Assembly (NCBI GenBank): GCA_949118805.1
Contig: CASAUJ010000001.1
Coordinates: 33,849-97,848 of the forward strand
Source of the DNA: an uncultured Clostridia bacterium
Lineage (GTDB): Bacteria; Bacillota; Clostridia; TANB77; CAG-508
Direction: 5' to 3'
Length of the DNA stretch: 64,000 bases
Below, one piece after another: positions 38,525 through 47,326 of the stretch; position 1 is the stretch's first letter; each line of letters begins with the position of its first letter. A model generated the notes under the pieces. That model was not told the DNA's origin. It saw only the letters and a list, made by a program, of their open reading frames with translations, and ran no database searches. The position numbers and the translations under genes were made by a program.

Positions 38525-39867
38525 CTATTTTAATTTGTTTTTTATATTAGTCATTAATTCTATTATTTCTTCCCACCAATTTTCTGGTTCTTTAAATACT
38601 TCTTTTCTTTCATAGGAATATTGAAAATGATTATTTTTAGCTGGTTTTAAAGTATAAATTTCTTGTGGTAATCCTGTTTTTTCTTTGGTGGTATTAATAT
38701 TTTTATTCATATAATCCGTATACCATTTTTTTTGTCCAATTAATTTTTCATTTTCATAACCATATTTTTCATAATCATGTAATTCAGGAATTTCATATCC
38801 ATATTCTTTCGCATTTCTTTCTAAAGAATGTAAAAATTCATGTAAAAATACTTCTTCTGGAAAAGTATTAATTCTAGTATTATATTTATAAATATAACTT
38901 TTGGAATCATTTGGTAATCGTATATTGGAAAATCCGATTCCATAATAATCCATAGAGCCTAATCCGATCCAATCATTTACTTCAATATCGTTTTCATGTT
39001 CTTCATCTCCGAAGTCTAACAATCGCATAAATATGATCATAGTCATGAGAAGCTATGGTATCTTTTATTTGATCTTCAATATCTTCTGCCGCTACAAAAT
39101 AGCCAAATTCTTTATCATAGGATAAACTCATTAGCGGATCATCTATTTGATAAATATCACAATCTGCTGTCATTTTTCCATTGGATAAGTTCTTACAAGA
39201 GGTTTCGAATAAGCGAATGGTGTTGGTAATGTCTCTTACATCATTTCCGTGTCACTTCTAATTTTACTCGTTTTTGATCAATCCTTACATCTGTTGTCCT
39301 AAAAATAAAGCAAGCAAACTTCCAATTGCTATTTTGTTCTGCAATTCCTTCTTCTAATTTAAATTCTGTAAACCATGCTTCGCCTTTTGCTTCTCCTAAA
39401 TAACCGCCTAACCTTGCACCAATGTTTATTTCTTCTCTATTTTTGCTATTAAAGATCAATTCAATTTTTTGCCAATCTTGTGTTCCAGCTATCGCCACTG
39501 ATCTTTCTGTTGTTCCCTCAATTGAAAGCTGTGCTCCTACTCCAGAAGATTCTTGTTTGGCTTGTACTTCATTTGTTTTCACCATACAGGTTAATTTATA
39601 AGGGTGATTTTTCTTTACCTGCATTTTTTTGTAAAACATGGCATCATTATATTCTGGATTTTCAATCTTATAACTTTTTTGTTTGGTATATTGGGTTTCA
39701 TTGTCTCTTGTAAAAACAGAGGTATATAAATTTGTTTCACTTCTAATAAAATCATTAAAATTATTTTGTTGATAATATTGATAAGCGAAGTATAACAATA
39801 TAAACAAAAAAGCTAGAAATATAAAATAACTAATTCTATGCTTTTTTTGACTTTGATTTTTTTCCAT
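38525..39867 (-). CDS. Putative secreted zinc metallopeptidase (two +1 frameshifts)
   Basis: 446 residues when two shifts are applied. N-terminal membrane helix (about 11-28), an extracytoplasmic domain (about 45-200, with GARLGGYLGEAKGEAWFTEFKLEEG, a carbohydrate-binding-like strand pattern), then after CGG A at 39247..39249 a stretch VTGNDVRDITNTIRLFETSC to HDYDHIYAIVRL, and after CGG A at 39009..39011 GDEEHENDIEVNDWIGLG followed by VFLHEFLHSLERNAKE. HEFLH is a zincin motif (HExxH). The three parts join only if both shifts occur. Anchored outside the cell; target unknown. Confidence 0.75.
39009..39011 (-). other. CGG +1 frameshift site 2 in metallopeptidase
   Basis: Minus-strand reading AGA CTT C GGA GAT after Leu285. 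The previous frame ends in TGA two codons later. Confidence 0.8.
39247..39249 (-). other. CGG +1 frameshift site 1 in metallopeptidase
   Basis: Minus-strand reading GTG ACA C GGA AAT after Thr206. The zero frame ends in TGA two codons later. Confidence 0.8.
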
Positions 39868-39964
39868 TGTTGTCCCTCCTGTTTTATTATATATGATTTT
39901 ATGGGAAATAGCAACTATAACAGAATGATAAATTCAATCTTTTTTCTATATGGATAAAAAGAAA

Positions 39965-39996
39965 GAAGTCAACTTCACTTACACTAAAGTTCCTTC
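39965..39996 (-). terminator. Probable terminator after pnp
   Basis: Stem with a bulge (GAAGGAACTT / AAGTTGACTTC on the minus strand) followed by TTTCTTTTT, 12 bases after the pnp stop. Confidence 0.5.
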
Positions 39997-40007
39997 TCTC
40001 CTTCTTC

Positions 40008-42134
40008 TTAGTTTTCTTCTTTTAATTTTGTTTCCTGAAAATCTAACATACTTAAATTGATTCTTTCTTGGTCGTCTATACTGATTACTTTTACTGTAAC
40101 TTTATCTCCTACATGTAGCACATCTTCAATATTTTTAATTCTCTCTTTTGCTATTTTAGAAATGTGTAATAATCCTTCTTTTCCACCACAGCCTAAATCA
40201 ACAAAAGCTCCAAAATTCATTAAACGAACAACTTCTCCATAGTAAATGCCACCTACTTCTACTTCTCTTACAATATCTTCTACCATTTCCAAAGCTTGGA
40301 TTGCTTTTTCATTATCATTTGAATAGATAAATACTTGTCCATCTTCTTCAATATCGATTTTTACACCAGTTTCTTCAATAATTTTATTAATTACTTTTCC
40401 CCCTGGTCCAATGACATCTTTTATTTTATCCACTTTAATTTGTGTACTTACAATTCTTGGTGCATAAGGTGAAATTTCTTTTCTTGGTTCCTTAATTACA
40501 GGTGCCATAACTTCTTCTAATATATGTTGTCTTGCTTTTCTTGTTTTTTCAAAAGCTTCTTTAATAATGTCATAAGTTAAACCATCACACTTGATATCTA
40601 CTTGGATAGCTGTAATTCCTTTTTCTGTTCCTCCCACTTTAAAGTCCATATCACCAAAGAAATCTTCTAATCCTTGAATATCTACTAACATAACATAGTC
40701 ATCATCATTATCTGGATTTGTTACTAAACCTGTTGAAATACCAGCTACTGGTCTTTTAATTGGTACTCCTGCTTCCATTAATGATAAAGTACTTCCACAA
40801 ATACTTGCTTGTGAAGTAGAACCATTTGATGATAAAACTTCTGATACCACTCGAATGGCATAAGGAAATTCCTCTTTAGAAGGCAATACTGGTACAAGTG
40901 CTTTTTCTGCTAAAGCTCCATGTCCTATTTCTCTTCTTCCAGGTCCTCTACTTGGTCTTGCTTCACCTACTGAATAGCTTGGAAAATTATAATGGTGCAT
41001 ATAACGTTTTGATTCTTCTGTGTCAATTCCATCTAACACTTGTTCTTCACTAATCATTCCAAGTGTTGCAATGGATAATACTTGTGTTTGTCCTCTTGTA
41101 AATAAAGCGCTTCCATGTACTCTTGGAAGCAATCCAACTTCACAAGATAATGGTCTTATTTCATCTAATTTTCTTCCATCTACTCTCTTATGTTCGAAAT
41201 AAATCATTTCTCTGACACATTTTTTTTCTAATTTGTAAATGGCTTCACTGATATCTGCTTTGTGTTCTTCTAATGCTTCTTCTCCAAATTTTTCAAGATA
41301 AGCTTCTTCTATTTTTTGGGTTAAAATATCAATATTTTTGTCTCTTGTTTCTTTGTCCTCTTCTTGTACTTTTTCTTTCATTTCTTCTTTAAAGTTATTT
41401 TCTATAAATTCATAAATCTCATGATTTACTTCAAAAGATGGATACTCAAATTTTGCTTTTCCAATTTCTTTTTGTATTTTATGAATAAATTTACAAATTT
41501 TCTTGATTTCTTTATGTGCTTCTTTGATTGCTTTTAACATGATATCATCTGGAACTTCATTGGCTCCTGCTTCAATCATTGTAATTTTCTTTTCTGTTGC
41601 TGCAACAGTTAAAGTTAAATCACTTTTTTCTCTTTCTTCTACTGTTGGATTAATAACAATTTTCCCCTCTACTAATCCTACATTTACAGCTGCTGTTGGT
41701 CCATTGAATGGAATATCAGAAATAGCTAATGCTGAAGCAGCTCCTATCATAGCTGCTACTTCTGGTGAGTTATCTTGCTCTACACAAAGAACAGTTCCTA
41801 CTACTACTACATCATTTCTAAAATCTTTTGGAAATAATGGTCTTAAAGGACGATCAATAGCTCTTGATGTTAAGATTGCTTTGTCTGTTGGTTTTCCTTC
41901 TCTTTTTAAGAATCCTCCTGGAATTTTTCCAACAGAATATAATTTTTCTTCAAAGTCTACTGATAAGGGAAAGAAATCAATTCCTTCTCTTGGTTCTTTG
42001 GAAGCTGTTACATTTACCAATACACAAGTATCTCCATAACGTACTAATACACTTCCATTTGCTAAACCTGCCATTTTCCCTGTTTCAATTACAAGTTTTC
42101 TTCCTGCTAATTCTGTTTCATAAGTTTTAAACAT
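40008..42134 (-). CDS. pnp: Polyribonucleotide nucleotidyltransferase
   Basis: 3'-to-5' phosphorolytic exoribonuclease, 708 residues. Two RNase PH domains (1-about 220 and about 315-545; second contains TRGQTQVLSIATLG and SICGSTLSLMEAGVP), the alpha-helical linker, then KH (IKDVIGPGGKVINKIIEETG, about 562-581) and S1 (GGIYYGEVVRLMNFGAFVDLG, about 625-645). Catalytic region VDIQGLEDFFGDMDFKVGGT is intact. Downstream of rpsO in the same direction, the usual neighbour. No in-frame CGG in over 700 codons. Confidence 0.97.
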   Translation of the reverse strand: MFKTYETELAGRKLVIETGKMAGLANGSVLVRYGDTCVLVNVTASKEPREGIDFFPLSVDFEEKLYSVGKIPGGFLKREGKPTDKAILTSRAIDRPLRPLFPKDFRNDVVVVGTVLCVEQDNSPEVAAMIGAASALAISDIPFNGPTAAVNVGLVEGKIVINPTVEEREKSDLTLTVAATEKKITMIEAGANEVPDDIMLKAIKEAHKEIKKICKFIHKIQKEIGKAKFEYPSFEVNHEIYEFIENNFKEEMKEKVQEEDKETRDKNIDILTQKIEEAYLEKFGEEALEEHKADISEAIYKLEKKCVREMIYFEHKRVDGRKLDEIRPLSCEVGLLPRVHGSALFTRGQTQVLSIATLGMISEEQVLDGIDTEESKRYMHHYNFPSYSVGEARPSRGPGRREIGHGALAEKALVPVLPSKEEFPYAIRVVSEVLSSNGSTSQASICGSTLSLMEAGVPIKRPVAGISTGLVTNPDNDDDYVMLVDIQGLEDFFGDMDFKVGGTEKGITAIQVDIKCDGLTYDIIKEAFEKTRKARQHILEEVMAPVIKEPRKEISPYAPRIVSTQIKVDKIKDVIGPGGKVINKIIEETGVKIDIEEDGQVFIYSNDNEKAIQALEMVEDIVREVEVGGIYYGEVVRLMNFGAFVDLGCGGKEGLLHISKIAKERIKNIEDVLHVGDKVTVKVISIDDQERINLSMLDFQETKLKEEN

Positions 42135-42153
42135 AATATTTCCTCCTTTTTTT

Positions 42154-42251
42154 AAGCAAGTTTAGATTGTAACCTCTATCATAGATTGCTTTTTCGATTA
42201 AAGCATAATAAAACAATATATGATACAAGCTACCTACCTAAACTCTTGCTT
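42154..42251 (-). ncRNA. Structured leader of pnp
   Basis: On the minus strand AAGCAAGAGTTTAG (42238..42251) can pair with CTAAACTTGCTT (42154..42165) with two bulged bases, closing about 70 bases just ahead of the pnp ribosome site. pnp leaders with long stems are autoregulated in other bacteria by RNase III and PNPase; that this one acts so is inference. Confidence 0.5.
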
Positions 42252-42286
42252 GTTTTTTTGCACCTTTTAAAAATAGATTAACAAAA

Positions 42287-42310
42287 ACCCATGCCAAATA
42301 AGCTATGGGC
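42287..42310 (-). terminator. Terminator of rpsO
   Basis: Minus strand GCCCATAGC / GGCATGGGT stem with TTATTT loop followed by TTTTG, 10 bases after the rpsO stop. Confidence 0.75.
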
Positions 42311-42319
42311 TTTCTATTC

Positions 42320-42583
42320 TTATTTTCTTAATCCTAATTTTTCAACAATTTCTCTATATCTGTTGATATCTTTTTTACTCAAATAGTTTAAAAGATTTCT
42401 TCTTTTTCCTACCATTTTTAAAAGACCTCTTCTAGAATGGTTGTCTTTTTTATGGATTTTTAGATGTTCTGTTAATTCATTAATCCTTTCTGTTAAAAGA
42501 GCAATTTGTACTTCTGGTGAACCAGTATCATTTTCTTCTCTTTTATGAGTATTAATAACTTCTTGTTTTCTTTCCTTTGTCAT
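42320..42583 (-). CDS. rpsO: Ribosomal protein S15
   Basis: 87 residues from ATG at 42583 (GGAG upstream); the upstream open frame is leader sequence without conservation. [51 protein letters not shown] are the S15 signature. Binds the central domain of 16S rRNA. Followed by a terminator and then pnp. Confidence 0.97.
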   Translation of the reverse strand: MTKERKQEVINTHKREENDTGSPEVQIALLTERINELTEHLKIHKKDNHSRRGLLKMVGKRRNLLNYLSKKDINRYREIVEKLGLRK

Positions 42584-42755
42584 TGTTTTTTTCTCCTTTC
42601 TCAAGGCTCTTATTAATTTGAAAAAGTTTTTTTCATAAAATTCCTTTTTCAAATTTACACCTTTTATTTTTTCTAAACCTTTAACTGAGCTTAAAGTTTT
42701 GGTGCTCTTCTGAAAGCTAAGTAAAAGGTATGTCTTTTTTGACATACCTAGTATA
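42584..42755 (-). promoter_or_regulatory. rpsO leader with hairpins
   Basis: About 170 bases upstream of rpsO. It starts near a perfect 9-bp hairpin AGGTATGTC / GACATACCT (42726..42749) and has a second one near TTGAAAAAG / CTTTTTCAA (about 42616..42655). Leader RNAs bound by S15 are common, but the family cannot be assigned from reading. Confidence 0.4.
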
Positions 42756-42916
42756 CTATATTTTAAAATAAATTTCAAGTGTTTTTCTATTTTCTATTTC
42801 TTTTTTTTATTTTTTATAATATAATTTCTATATCATATAAATGTAATTACATTTATATTCCACATTCTTTTTAAGAGATTGTTCTAAAATATCTCTTAAG
42901 AAAGGAAGTATAAAAT

Positions 42917-43789
42917 ATGAAAAAAATCTTATTCAAAGGCTGTGGAACAGCTATCTGTACACCTTTTGATGAAAACGGTGTTAACTTAAAAGAATTTGAA
43001 AAACTAGTAGAAGATCAAATTCAAAATCAAGTAGATGCAATCATTGTTTGTGGTACAACAGGAGAAGCTTCTACCATGACAACAGAAGAAAAACTTGCTA
43101 CTATTAAATGTGCTGTCCAAACTTCTCATGGTAGAATTCCCATTATTGCAGGTACAGGAGGAAATAATACCAAACAAGTAATTACCTATTCTAAAGAAGT
43201 CGAGGCTTTAGGAGTAGATGGACTTTTAATTGTTACACCTTATTACAACAAATGTACACAAAATGGTTTAATTGCACATTATCAAGAAATTGCTAAAAAT
43301 GTTTCTTTACCAATTATTCTTTATAGTGTCCCTAGTAGAACAGGTGTCAACATAGAACCTCAAACTTGTTTAGAACTTTCAAAAATTGAAAATATTGTTG
43401 CCATCAAGGAAGCTAGTGGAAATTTATCACAAGTAGCCGAAATAGCACATTTATGTGGAGATGATCTATTTATTTATTCTGGTAATGATGATCAAGTTCT
43501 CCCTATTCTTTCACTTGGTGGAATTGGTGTTATTTCCGTTTTATCAAATGTAAAACCACAATATACACATGATATGGTACAAAACTTTTTAGAAGGAAAC
43601 ATAGCAACTGCAATAAAAATGCAATTAGATGCCATCCCTCTCATCAATGCTCTATTTAGTGAAGTAAACCCTATTCCTGTAAAAGCTGCTTTAAATATAT
43701 TAGGTTATCAATTTGGCATTCCTAGATTACCACTAACTAAGATAAGCCCAGAAAAAGAAAAAATATTAAAAAATAGATTAGAAAATTAA
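42917..43789 (+). CDS. dapA: 4-Hydroxy-tetrahydrodipicolinate synthase
   Basis: Condenses pyruvate and aspartate semialdehyde, first step of the lysine/DAP branch. 290 residues, TIM barrel. GTAICTPFDENG, GTTGEASTMT, YYNKCTQNGLIAHY (Tyr about 133), ILYSVPSRTGV and the Schiff base Lys in VAIKEASGNL (about 161) are visible. It leads dapB, with a palindromic repeat between. A sigma-A-like site may lie near 42820..42850 in the A/T-rich gap. Confidence 0.96.
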   Translation: MKKILFKGCGTAICTPFDENGVNLKEFEKLVEDQIQNQVDAIIVCGTTGEASTMTTEEKLATIKCAVQTSHGRIPIIAGTGGNNTKQVITYSKEVEALGVDGLLIVTPYYNKCTQNGLIAHYQEIAKNVSLPIILYSVPSRTGVNIEPQTCLELSKIENIVAIKEASGNLSQVAEIAHLCGDDLFIYSGNDDQVLPILSLGGIGVISVLSNVKPQYTHDMVQNFLEGNIATAIKMQLDAIPLINALFSEVNPIPVKAALNILGYQFGIPRLPLTKISPEKEKILKNRLEN

Positions 43790-43792
43790 AAA

Positions 43793-43938
43793 ATCAGAGA
43801 GGGGGATTCAAGGGACGTTCCTTTAAATCCCCAAAATAGGGATTAAAGGGACAGTCTTTAATTAAAAAAAGGATAAAAGAGTGTCTCCTAAATCCTCAAA
43901 AATGGGATTTAAAGGAACGTCCCTCTAATTCTCTCAGA
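43793..43938. repeat. Palindromic repeat cluster between dapA and dapB
   Basis: Three related units: GGGGATTCAAGGGACGTTCC..AAATCCCC, a degenerate GGGATTAAAGGGACAGTC, and an inverted GGGATTTAAAGGAACGTCCCTCT. The outer ones form inverted repeats. The core GGGACGTTCC is shared with a single palindrome at 47261..47291 and resembles the arm core of the MITE family. Confidence 0.75.
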
Positions 43939-43949
43939 AAGGAAAAATT

Positions 43950-44720
43950 ATGATAGAAGTAATGGTTAATGGATGTAGCGGAAAAATGGGACAAATTGTT
44001 TGTGATTTGATAGAACAAAGTAGTGAATTTATTTTAAAGAGTGGATTTGATCGAACGGTAACTGGTGAATTTGCTTTTCCTGTTTTTGATAAGATTGAAA
44101 ATATTACAGAAAAATCTGATGTCATTATTGATTTTTCTGTACCTGTTGCTACATTTCGTATTTTGGATTATGCTGTTCAAAATTCTATTCCAGTTGTGAT
44201 CGCTACCACTGGATTTTCAAAAGAAGAGGAAAAAAAGATCGAATCTTATAGTAAACAAATTCCTATTTTTAAATCTGCTAATATGTCTTATGATATTATG
44301 ATTATGAAAAAGTTAGTACAATGGCTCGCTCCTTTATTAAAAGATACCAATATTGAAATAACTGAAACACATCACAATCGTAAGATAGATAGTCCAAGCG
44401 GAACTGCGCAAATGCTTGCTGATACAATTAATACTTCTCTTGGGCATCAACTTTATTGTGAATATAATAGACATGATAAACGTGAAAAAAGAAATAAAAA
44501 TGAAATTGGTATGAACTCCATTCGTGGTGGAAATATTGTTGGAGAGCATTCTGTTCAATTTTTTGGAGAATTTGAAACTTTTGAAGTTAAACACACATCT
44601 TATTCTCGTAATGTCTTTGCAGAAGGAGCTTTAAAAGCTGCCAAGTTTATCCTAAATAAATCAAATGGACTTTACTGTATGGAAGACATGTGCAATGGGG
44701 ACGTTTCTTTTTTCACATGA
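43950..44720 (+). CDS. dapB: 4-Hydroxy-tetrahydrodipicolinate reductase
   Basis: NAD(P)H-dependent reductase of the DAP pathway. 256 residues. MVNGCSGKMGQIV is the nucleotide motif; DFSVP, ATTGFS, ETHHNRKIDSPSGTAQML (catalytic His/Lys and substrate Ser-Gly-Thr) and GEHSVQFFGEFE are visible. The end is unusual: after GLYCMEDM the frame runs into the arm of MITE copy B (44688..44812), which supplies the last 11 residues and a TGA stop. The native C terminus (near LYCMEDM) has thus been replaced by element sequence. It is likely still functional, as the tail is not catalytic. Confidence 0.93.
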   Translation: MIEVMVNGCSGKMGQIVCDLIEQSSEFILKSGFDRTVTGEFAFPVFDKIENITEKSDVIIDFSVPVATFRILDYAVQNSIPVVIATTGFSKEEEKKIESYSKQIPIFKSANMSYDIMIMKKLVQWLAPLLKDTNIEITETHHNRKIDSPSGTAQMLADTINTSLGHQLYCEYNRHDKREKRNKNEIGMNSIRGGNIVGEHSVQFFGEFETFEVKHTSYSRNVFAEGALKAAKFILNKSNGLYCMEDMCNGDVSFFT

Positions 44721-44812
44721 GAAAAAATATAAATAAAAAAGCTGTTATTTTTATAGTAACAGCTCTTTTTATTAAATTCTCATGTAAAAAAAGAAACGTC
44801 CCCATTGCACAT
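44688..44812. mobile_element. MITE-like palindromic element, full copy B
   Basis: Arms 44688..44722 and 44778..44812 (ATGTGCAATGGGGACGTTTC and its complement) with internal hairpin AAGCTGTTA.. / ..TAACAGCT. Same family as copy A. It supplies the dapB 3' end and lies between convergent dapB and rplS. Confidence 0.85.
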
Positions 44813-44836
44813 AAAAAGGAAACGCTTCATTTTACA

Positions 44837-45442
44837 TTATTCTTTTTCTTCTTTTACTTCTTCTACTGGTTCTTCCTTCACTGTATCTACTGTTTCTTGC
44901 ACAGTAACTTCTTGTGTTTCAATTGCTGGCGCTTCTTCTGGTGCCTCTTCTACTTTTGATTCTTCTTTCTTTTCTTCTACTGCTGGTGTCTCTGCAACAA
45001 CATTTTCTACCACTTCTGTTGTTTCTTCTTTTTCTTCTACTACTGGTTCTTCCTCCACTAAGTCTTCTTTGATAATAATTTCTCTATCTTCAATTCTTGC
45101 TCCTATTTGTTCTTTAGTTTTTGCAGATTTACCAACTCTATCTCTTAAATAGAATAATCTAGCTCTTCTTGCTTTACCAACTCTTACTAATTCTACTTTT
45201 TCCACTAATGGTGAATGAACTAAAAATGTTTTTTCAACGCCTACTCCATAAGAAATTTTTCTTACTGTAAATGTTTGATTTACTCCTCCACCTTGTACTT
45301 TAATGATAATTCCTTCGAATACTTGGATTCTTTCTTTATTTCCTTCTTTTATTCTTACGTGTACTTTAACAGTATTACCAACTTTTAATTCTGGTATTTT
45401 GTTTTTTAATTGTTCATGTTCAATAGATTTTATAATATCCAT
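44837..45442 (-). CDS. rplS: Ribosomal protein L19 with acidic C-terminal extension
   Basis: 201 residues; the L19 core is 1-about 115 ([71 protein letters not shown]). From about 120 to 201 follows a low-complexity tail of Glu, Val and Thr with some Pro and Ala ([18 protein letters not shown]). L19 sits at the 30S-50S interface. The extension is encoded in the same codon style as the core, with no frameshift, so it is real. Last gene of the ffh-rplS operon. Confidence 0.95.
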   Translation of the reverse strand: MDIIKSIEHEQLKNKIPELKVGNTVKVHVRIKEGNKERIQVFEGIIIKVQGGGVNQTFTVRKISYGVGVEKTFLVHSPLVEKVELVRVGKARRARLFYLRDRVGKSAKTKEQIGARIEDREIIIKEDLVEEEPVVEEKEETTEVVENVVAETPAVEEKKEESKVEEAPEEAPAIETQEVTVQETVDTVKEEPVEEVKEEKE

Positions 45443-45484
45443 TTTTGAATTCCCTCCTTCTTTCCATTTACGAGCGGTGCTTGT

Positions 45485-46168
45485 TTAGCACTTCGTTTCT
45501 TTATTTTTCCATAAATCTGGTCGTTTTTTCTTTGTTATTTCCTCAGATTTTTCTTTTCGCCATTTTTTTATCTTCTCATGGTGTCCAGATAATAATACTT
45601 CTGGAACTGTTTCTCCTTCAAAGATTTCTGGACGTGTGTATTGTGGATATTCCAAAAGTCCACTTGAAAAACTTTCCTCTTGGATAGAATCTTTACTTAA
45701 AACTCCATCTACATATCTGCTAACACTATCAATTAGTACCATGGCAGGAATCTCTCCACCAGTTAATATATAATCTCCTATGGATATTTCTTCCCCCACA
45801 ATTTTATCTAATACTCTCTGATCGATTCCTTCATAGTGTCCACATAATAAAATCAGATGACTTTCTTGGCTTAATTCTTCCACTTTTTTTTGGTTTAATG
45901 TTTTTCCCTGTGGTGATAGATAAATCACTTTTGCTTGATCCTTTTGGATGGATTGATAAGCTTTATATACCACATCTGGTTTCATAACCATACCAGCTCC
46001 ACCCCCATAAGGTGTATCATCTACTTTTTTGTGTTTATCTTGGGAAAAATCTCTCATATTAATGAGATTAATATGAATCTTTTCTTTTTCAAGTGCTTTC
46101 CCTATTATACTTGTCTTTAATGAATCAAACATTTCTGGAAAAAGTGTCAATACATCAAATTTTATCAT
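45485..46168 (-). CDS. trmD: tRNA (guanine37-N1)-methyltransferase
   Basis: Methylates G37 next to the anticodon and so prevents +1 frameshifting, notably at proline codons. 227 residues from ATG at 46168; a TTG four codons earlier is closer to the GGGGG stretch but the ATG matches the family start (MIKFDVLTLFPEMF). Knot motifs LLCGHYEGIDQRV and SIGDYILTGGEIPAMVLID are intact. Relevant because this genome appears to use +1 shifts at CGGA while keeping TrmD. Confidence 0.95.
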   Translation of the reverse strand: MIKFDVLTLFPEMFDSLKTSIIGKALEKEKIHINLINMRDFSQDKHKKVDDTPYGGGAGMVMKPDVVYKAYQSIQKDQAKVIYLSPQGKTLNQKKVEELSQESHLILLCGHYEGIDQRVLDKIVGEEISIGDYILTGGEIPAMVLIDSVSRYVDGVLSKDSIQEESFSSGLLEYPQYTRPEIFEGETVPEVLLSGHHEKIKKWRKEKSEEITKKKRPDLWKNKETKC

Positions 46169-46197
46169 CTTTTCTATCAACCCCCACTAATTTTGCA

Positions 46198-46704
46198 TTA
46201 CATCAAACCAGCTATTAAATGAACGGTTATTTTTCCTTCTTCCAAATTTATTTCTTTTAAAACTTCTGGTATTCCTGGTAAAAGAACTTGTTTTCCCAAT
46301 TCATCTTTTACTACATATACATCATTACTTCCTGTATTAAAGATATCATCTACTTTTCCTAATAATTGTCCTTCGTCCGTAAAAACTTCTAACCCTAATA
46401 AATCTACAATATAGTAAACCCCTTCTTCTAAAGGTTCTTCCTTTTCTCGATCTACCAACAAATAACTTTGTCGCAGAAGTTCAGCCTCCTCCATGGTATT
46501 AATATCCCTTAATTTCATCAATACCATATTTTTATGATATTTTACTTCTTGGACTTCATATTCTTTTCTTCCACTTTTATTTTCAATGTATATGGTTTCT
46601 AATTTGTCAAATCGTTTGATATCATCTGTAAATGGCTTCACCTTCACCATTCCTTTAATTCCAAATGTATTCACAATTTGCCCTATTTCAAGATACTTTG
46701 TCAT
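46198..46704 (-). CDS. rimM: 16S rRNA processing protein RimM
   Basis: 30S assembly factor binding S19. 168 residues: N-terminal RimM domain (EIGQIVNTFGIKGMVKVKPFTD) and C-terminal PRC-barrel (YYIVDLLGLEVFTDEGQLLGKVDDIFNTGSNDVYVV, then LLPGIPEVLKEI). Between khpA and trmD. Confidence 0.95.
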   Translation of the reverse strand: MTKYLEIGQIVNTFGIKGMVKVKPFTDDIKRFDKLETIYIENKSGRKEYEVQEVKYHKNMVLMKLRDINTMEEAELLRQSYLLVDREKEEPLEEGVYYIVDLLGLEVFTDEGQLLGKVDDIFNTGSNDVYVVKDELGKQVLLPGIPEVLKEINLEEGKITVHLIAGLM

Positions 46705-46718
46705 ATCATAAACTCCAA

Positions 46719-46949
46719 TTATCCAATAAATTCAACTGAAACTTTTTTTTGTTCTTTTGTTGCAACCGCTTTCATGACAGTTCGAATGGATTTCGCAAGT
46801 CTTCCTTGTTTTCCAATAATTCTTCCCATATCCCCATCTGCTACTTTCACTTCATAAACAATGGATTTTTCACCTTCTAATTCTTTGATTTCAACTGCTT
46901 CTTTATTGTCTACTAAGTTTAAAATAATTATTTCTAAGATATCTTTCAT
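46719..46949 (-). CDS. khpA: KH-domain RNA-binding protein KhpA
   Basis: 76 residues, single KH domain with GxxG as IGKQGR (VADGDMGRIIGKQGRLAKSIRTV). Family members work with KhpB/Jag in RNA regulation of cell division and elongation in Firmicutes. It lies between rpsP and rimM, the standard place (ylqC). Confidence 0.93.
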   Translation of the reverse strand: MKDILEIIILNLVDNKEAVEIKELEGEKSIVYEVKVADGDMGRIIGKQGRLAKSIRTVMKAVATKEQKKVSVEFIG

Positions 46950-47000
46950 CTTTTAAGTTCCTCCACTTCATTTAGCGAAATCTTTATACTGCATTAAATC

Positions 47001-47231
47001 TTATGCATTTTCGATTAGTGCTTTTACAGTATCTGTTGGTTTTGCACCATTTTTCATCCATTTTTCAACTTTTTCTTTATCTAAAACAATAGTTGCTGGA
47101 CTTGTCATTGGATCATAAGTTCCTAATTGCTCGATTATTTTACCATCTCTTGGGCTTCTTGAGTCTGCTACTACAATATGATAAAATGGAGCTTTCTTCT
47201 TTCCTTGTCTTTGTAATCTGATTTTTACCAT
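47001..47231 (-). CDS. rpsP: Ribosomal protein S16
   Basis: 76 residues from ATG at 47231, with GGAGGTG nine bases upstream. [30 protein letters not shown] and LGTYDP are diagnostic. The upstream 25 codons in the same frame belong to the leader and a palindromic repeat (47261..47291). Confidence 0.97.
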   Translation of the reverse strand: MVKIRLQRQGKKKAPFYHIVVADSRSPRDGKIIEQLGTYDPMTSPATIVLDKEKVEKWMKNGAKPTDTVKALIENA

Positions 47232-47260
47232 TTTTTTCACCTCCACATAATTTTTCAAGT

Positions 47261-47291
47261 GGGGATTTTAAGGAACGTCCCTTAAATCCCC
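47261..47291. repeat. Single palindromic repeat upstream of rpsP
   Basis: GGGGATTTTAAGGAACGTCC followed by its near-complement CTTAAATCCCC, a palindrome around GGAACGTCCC. Same family as 43793..43938. It lies between ffh and rpsP within the operon and may act as a transcript hairpin. Confidence 0.7.
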
Positions 47292-47326
47292 TCCTTTTTC
47301 TATAAATTTAAAAACTTAATAACAAA

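Noticed and set aside
41503..42039. 178-codon antisense open frame in pnp
   Set aside because: It is a shadow of pnp with low-complexity Ser/Thr/Ile translation and no ribosome site.
43793..43938. CRISPR-like repeats
   Set aside because: Units are palindromic, of unequal spacing and degenerate, with no uniform spacers or cas genes.
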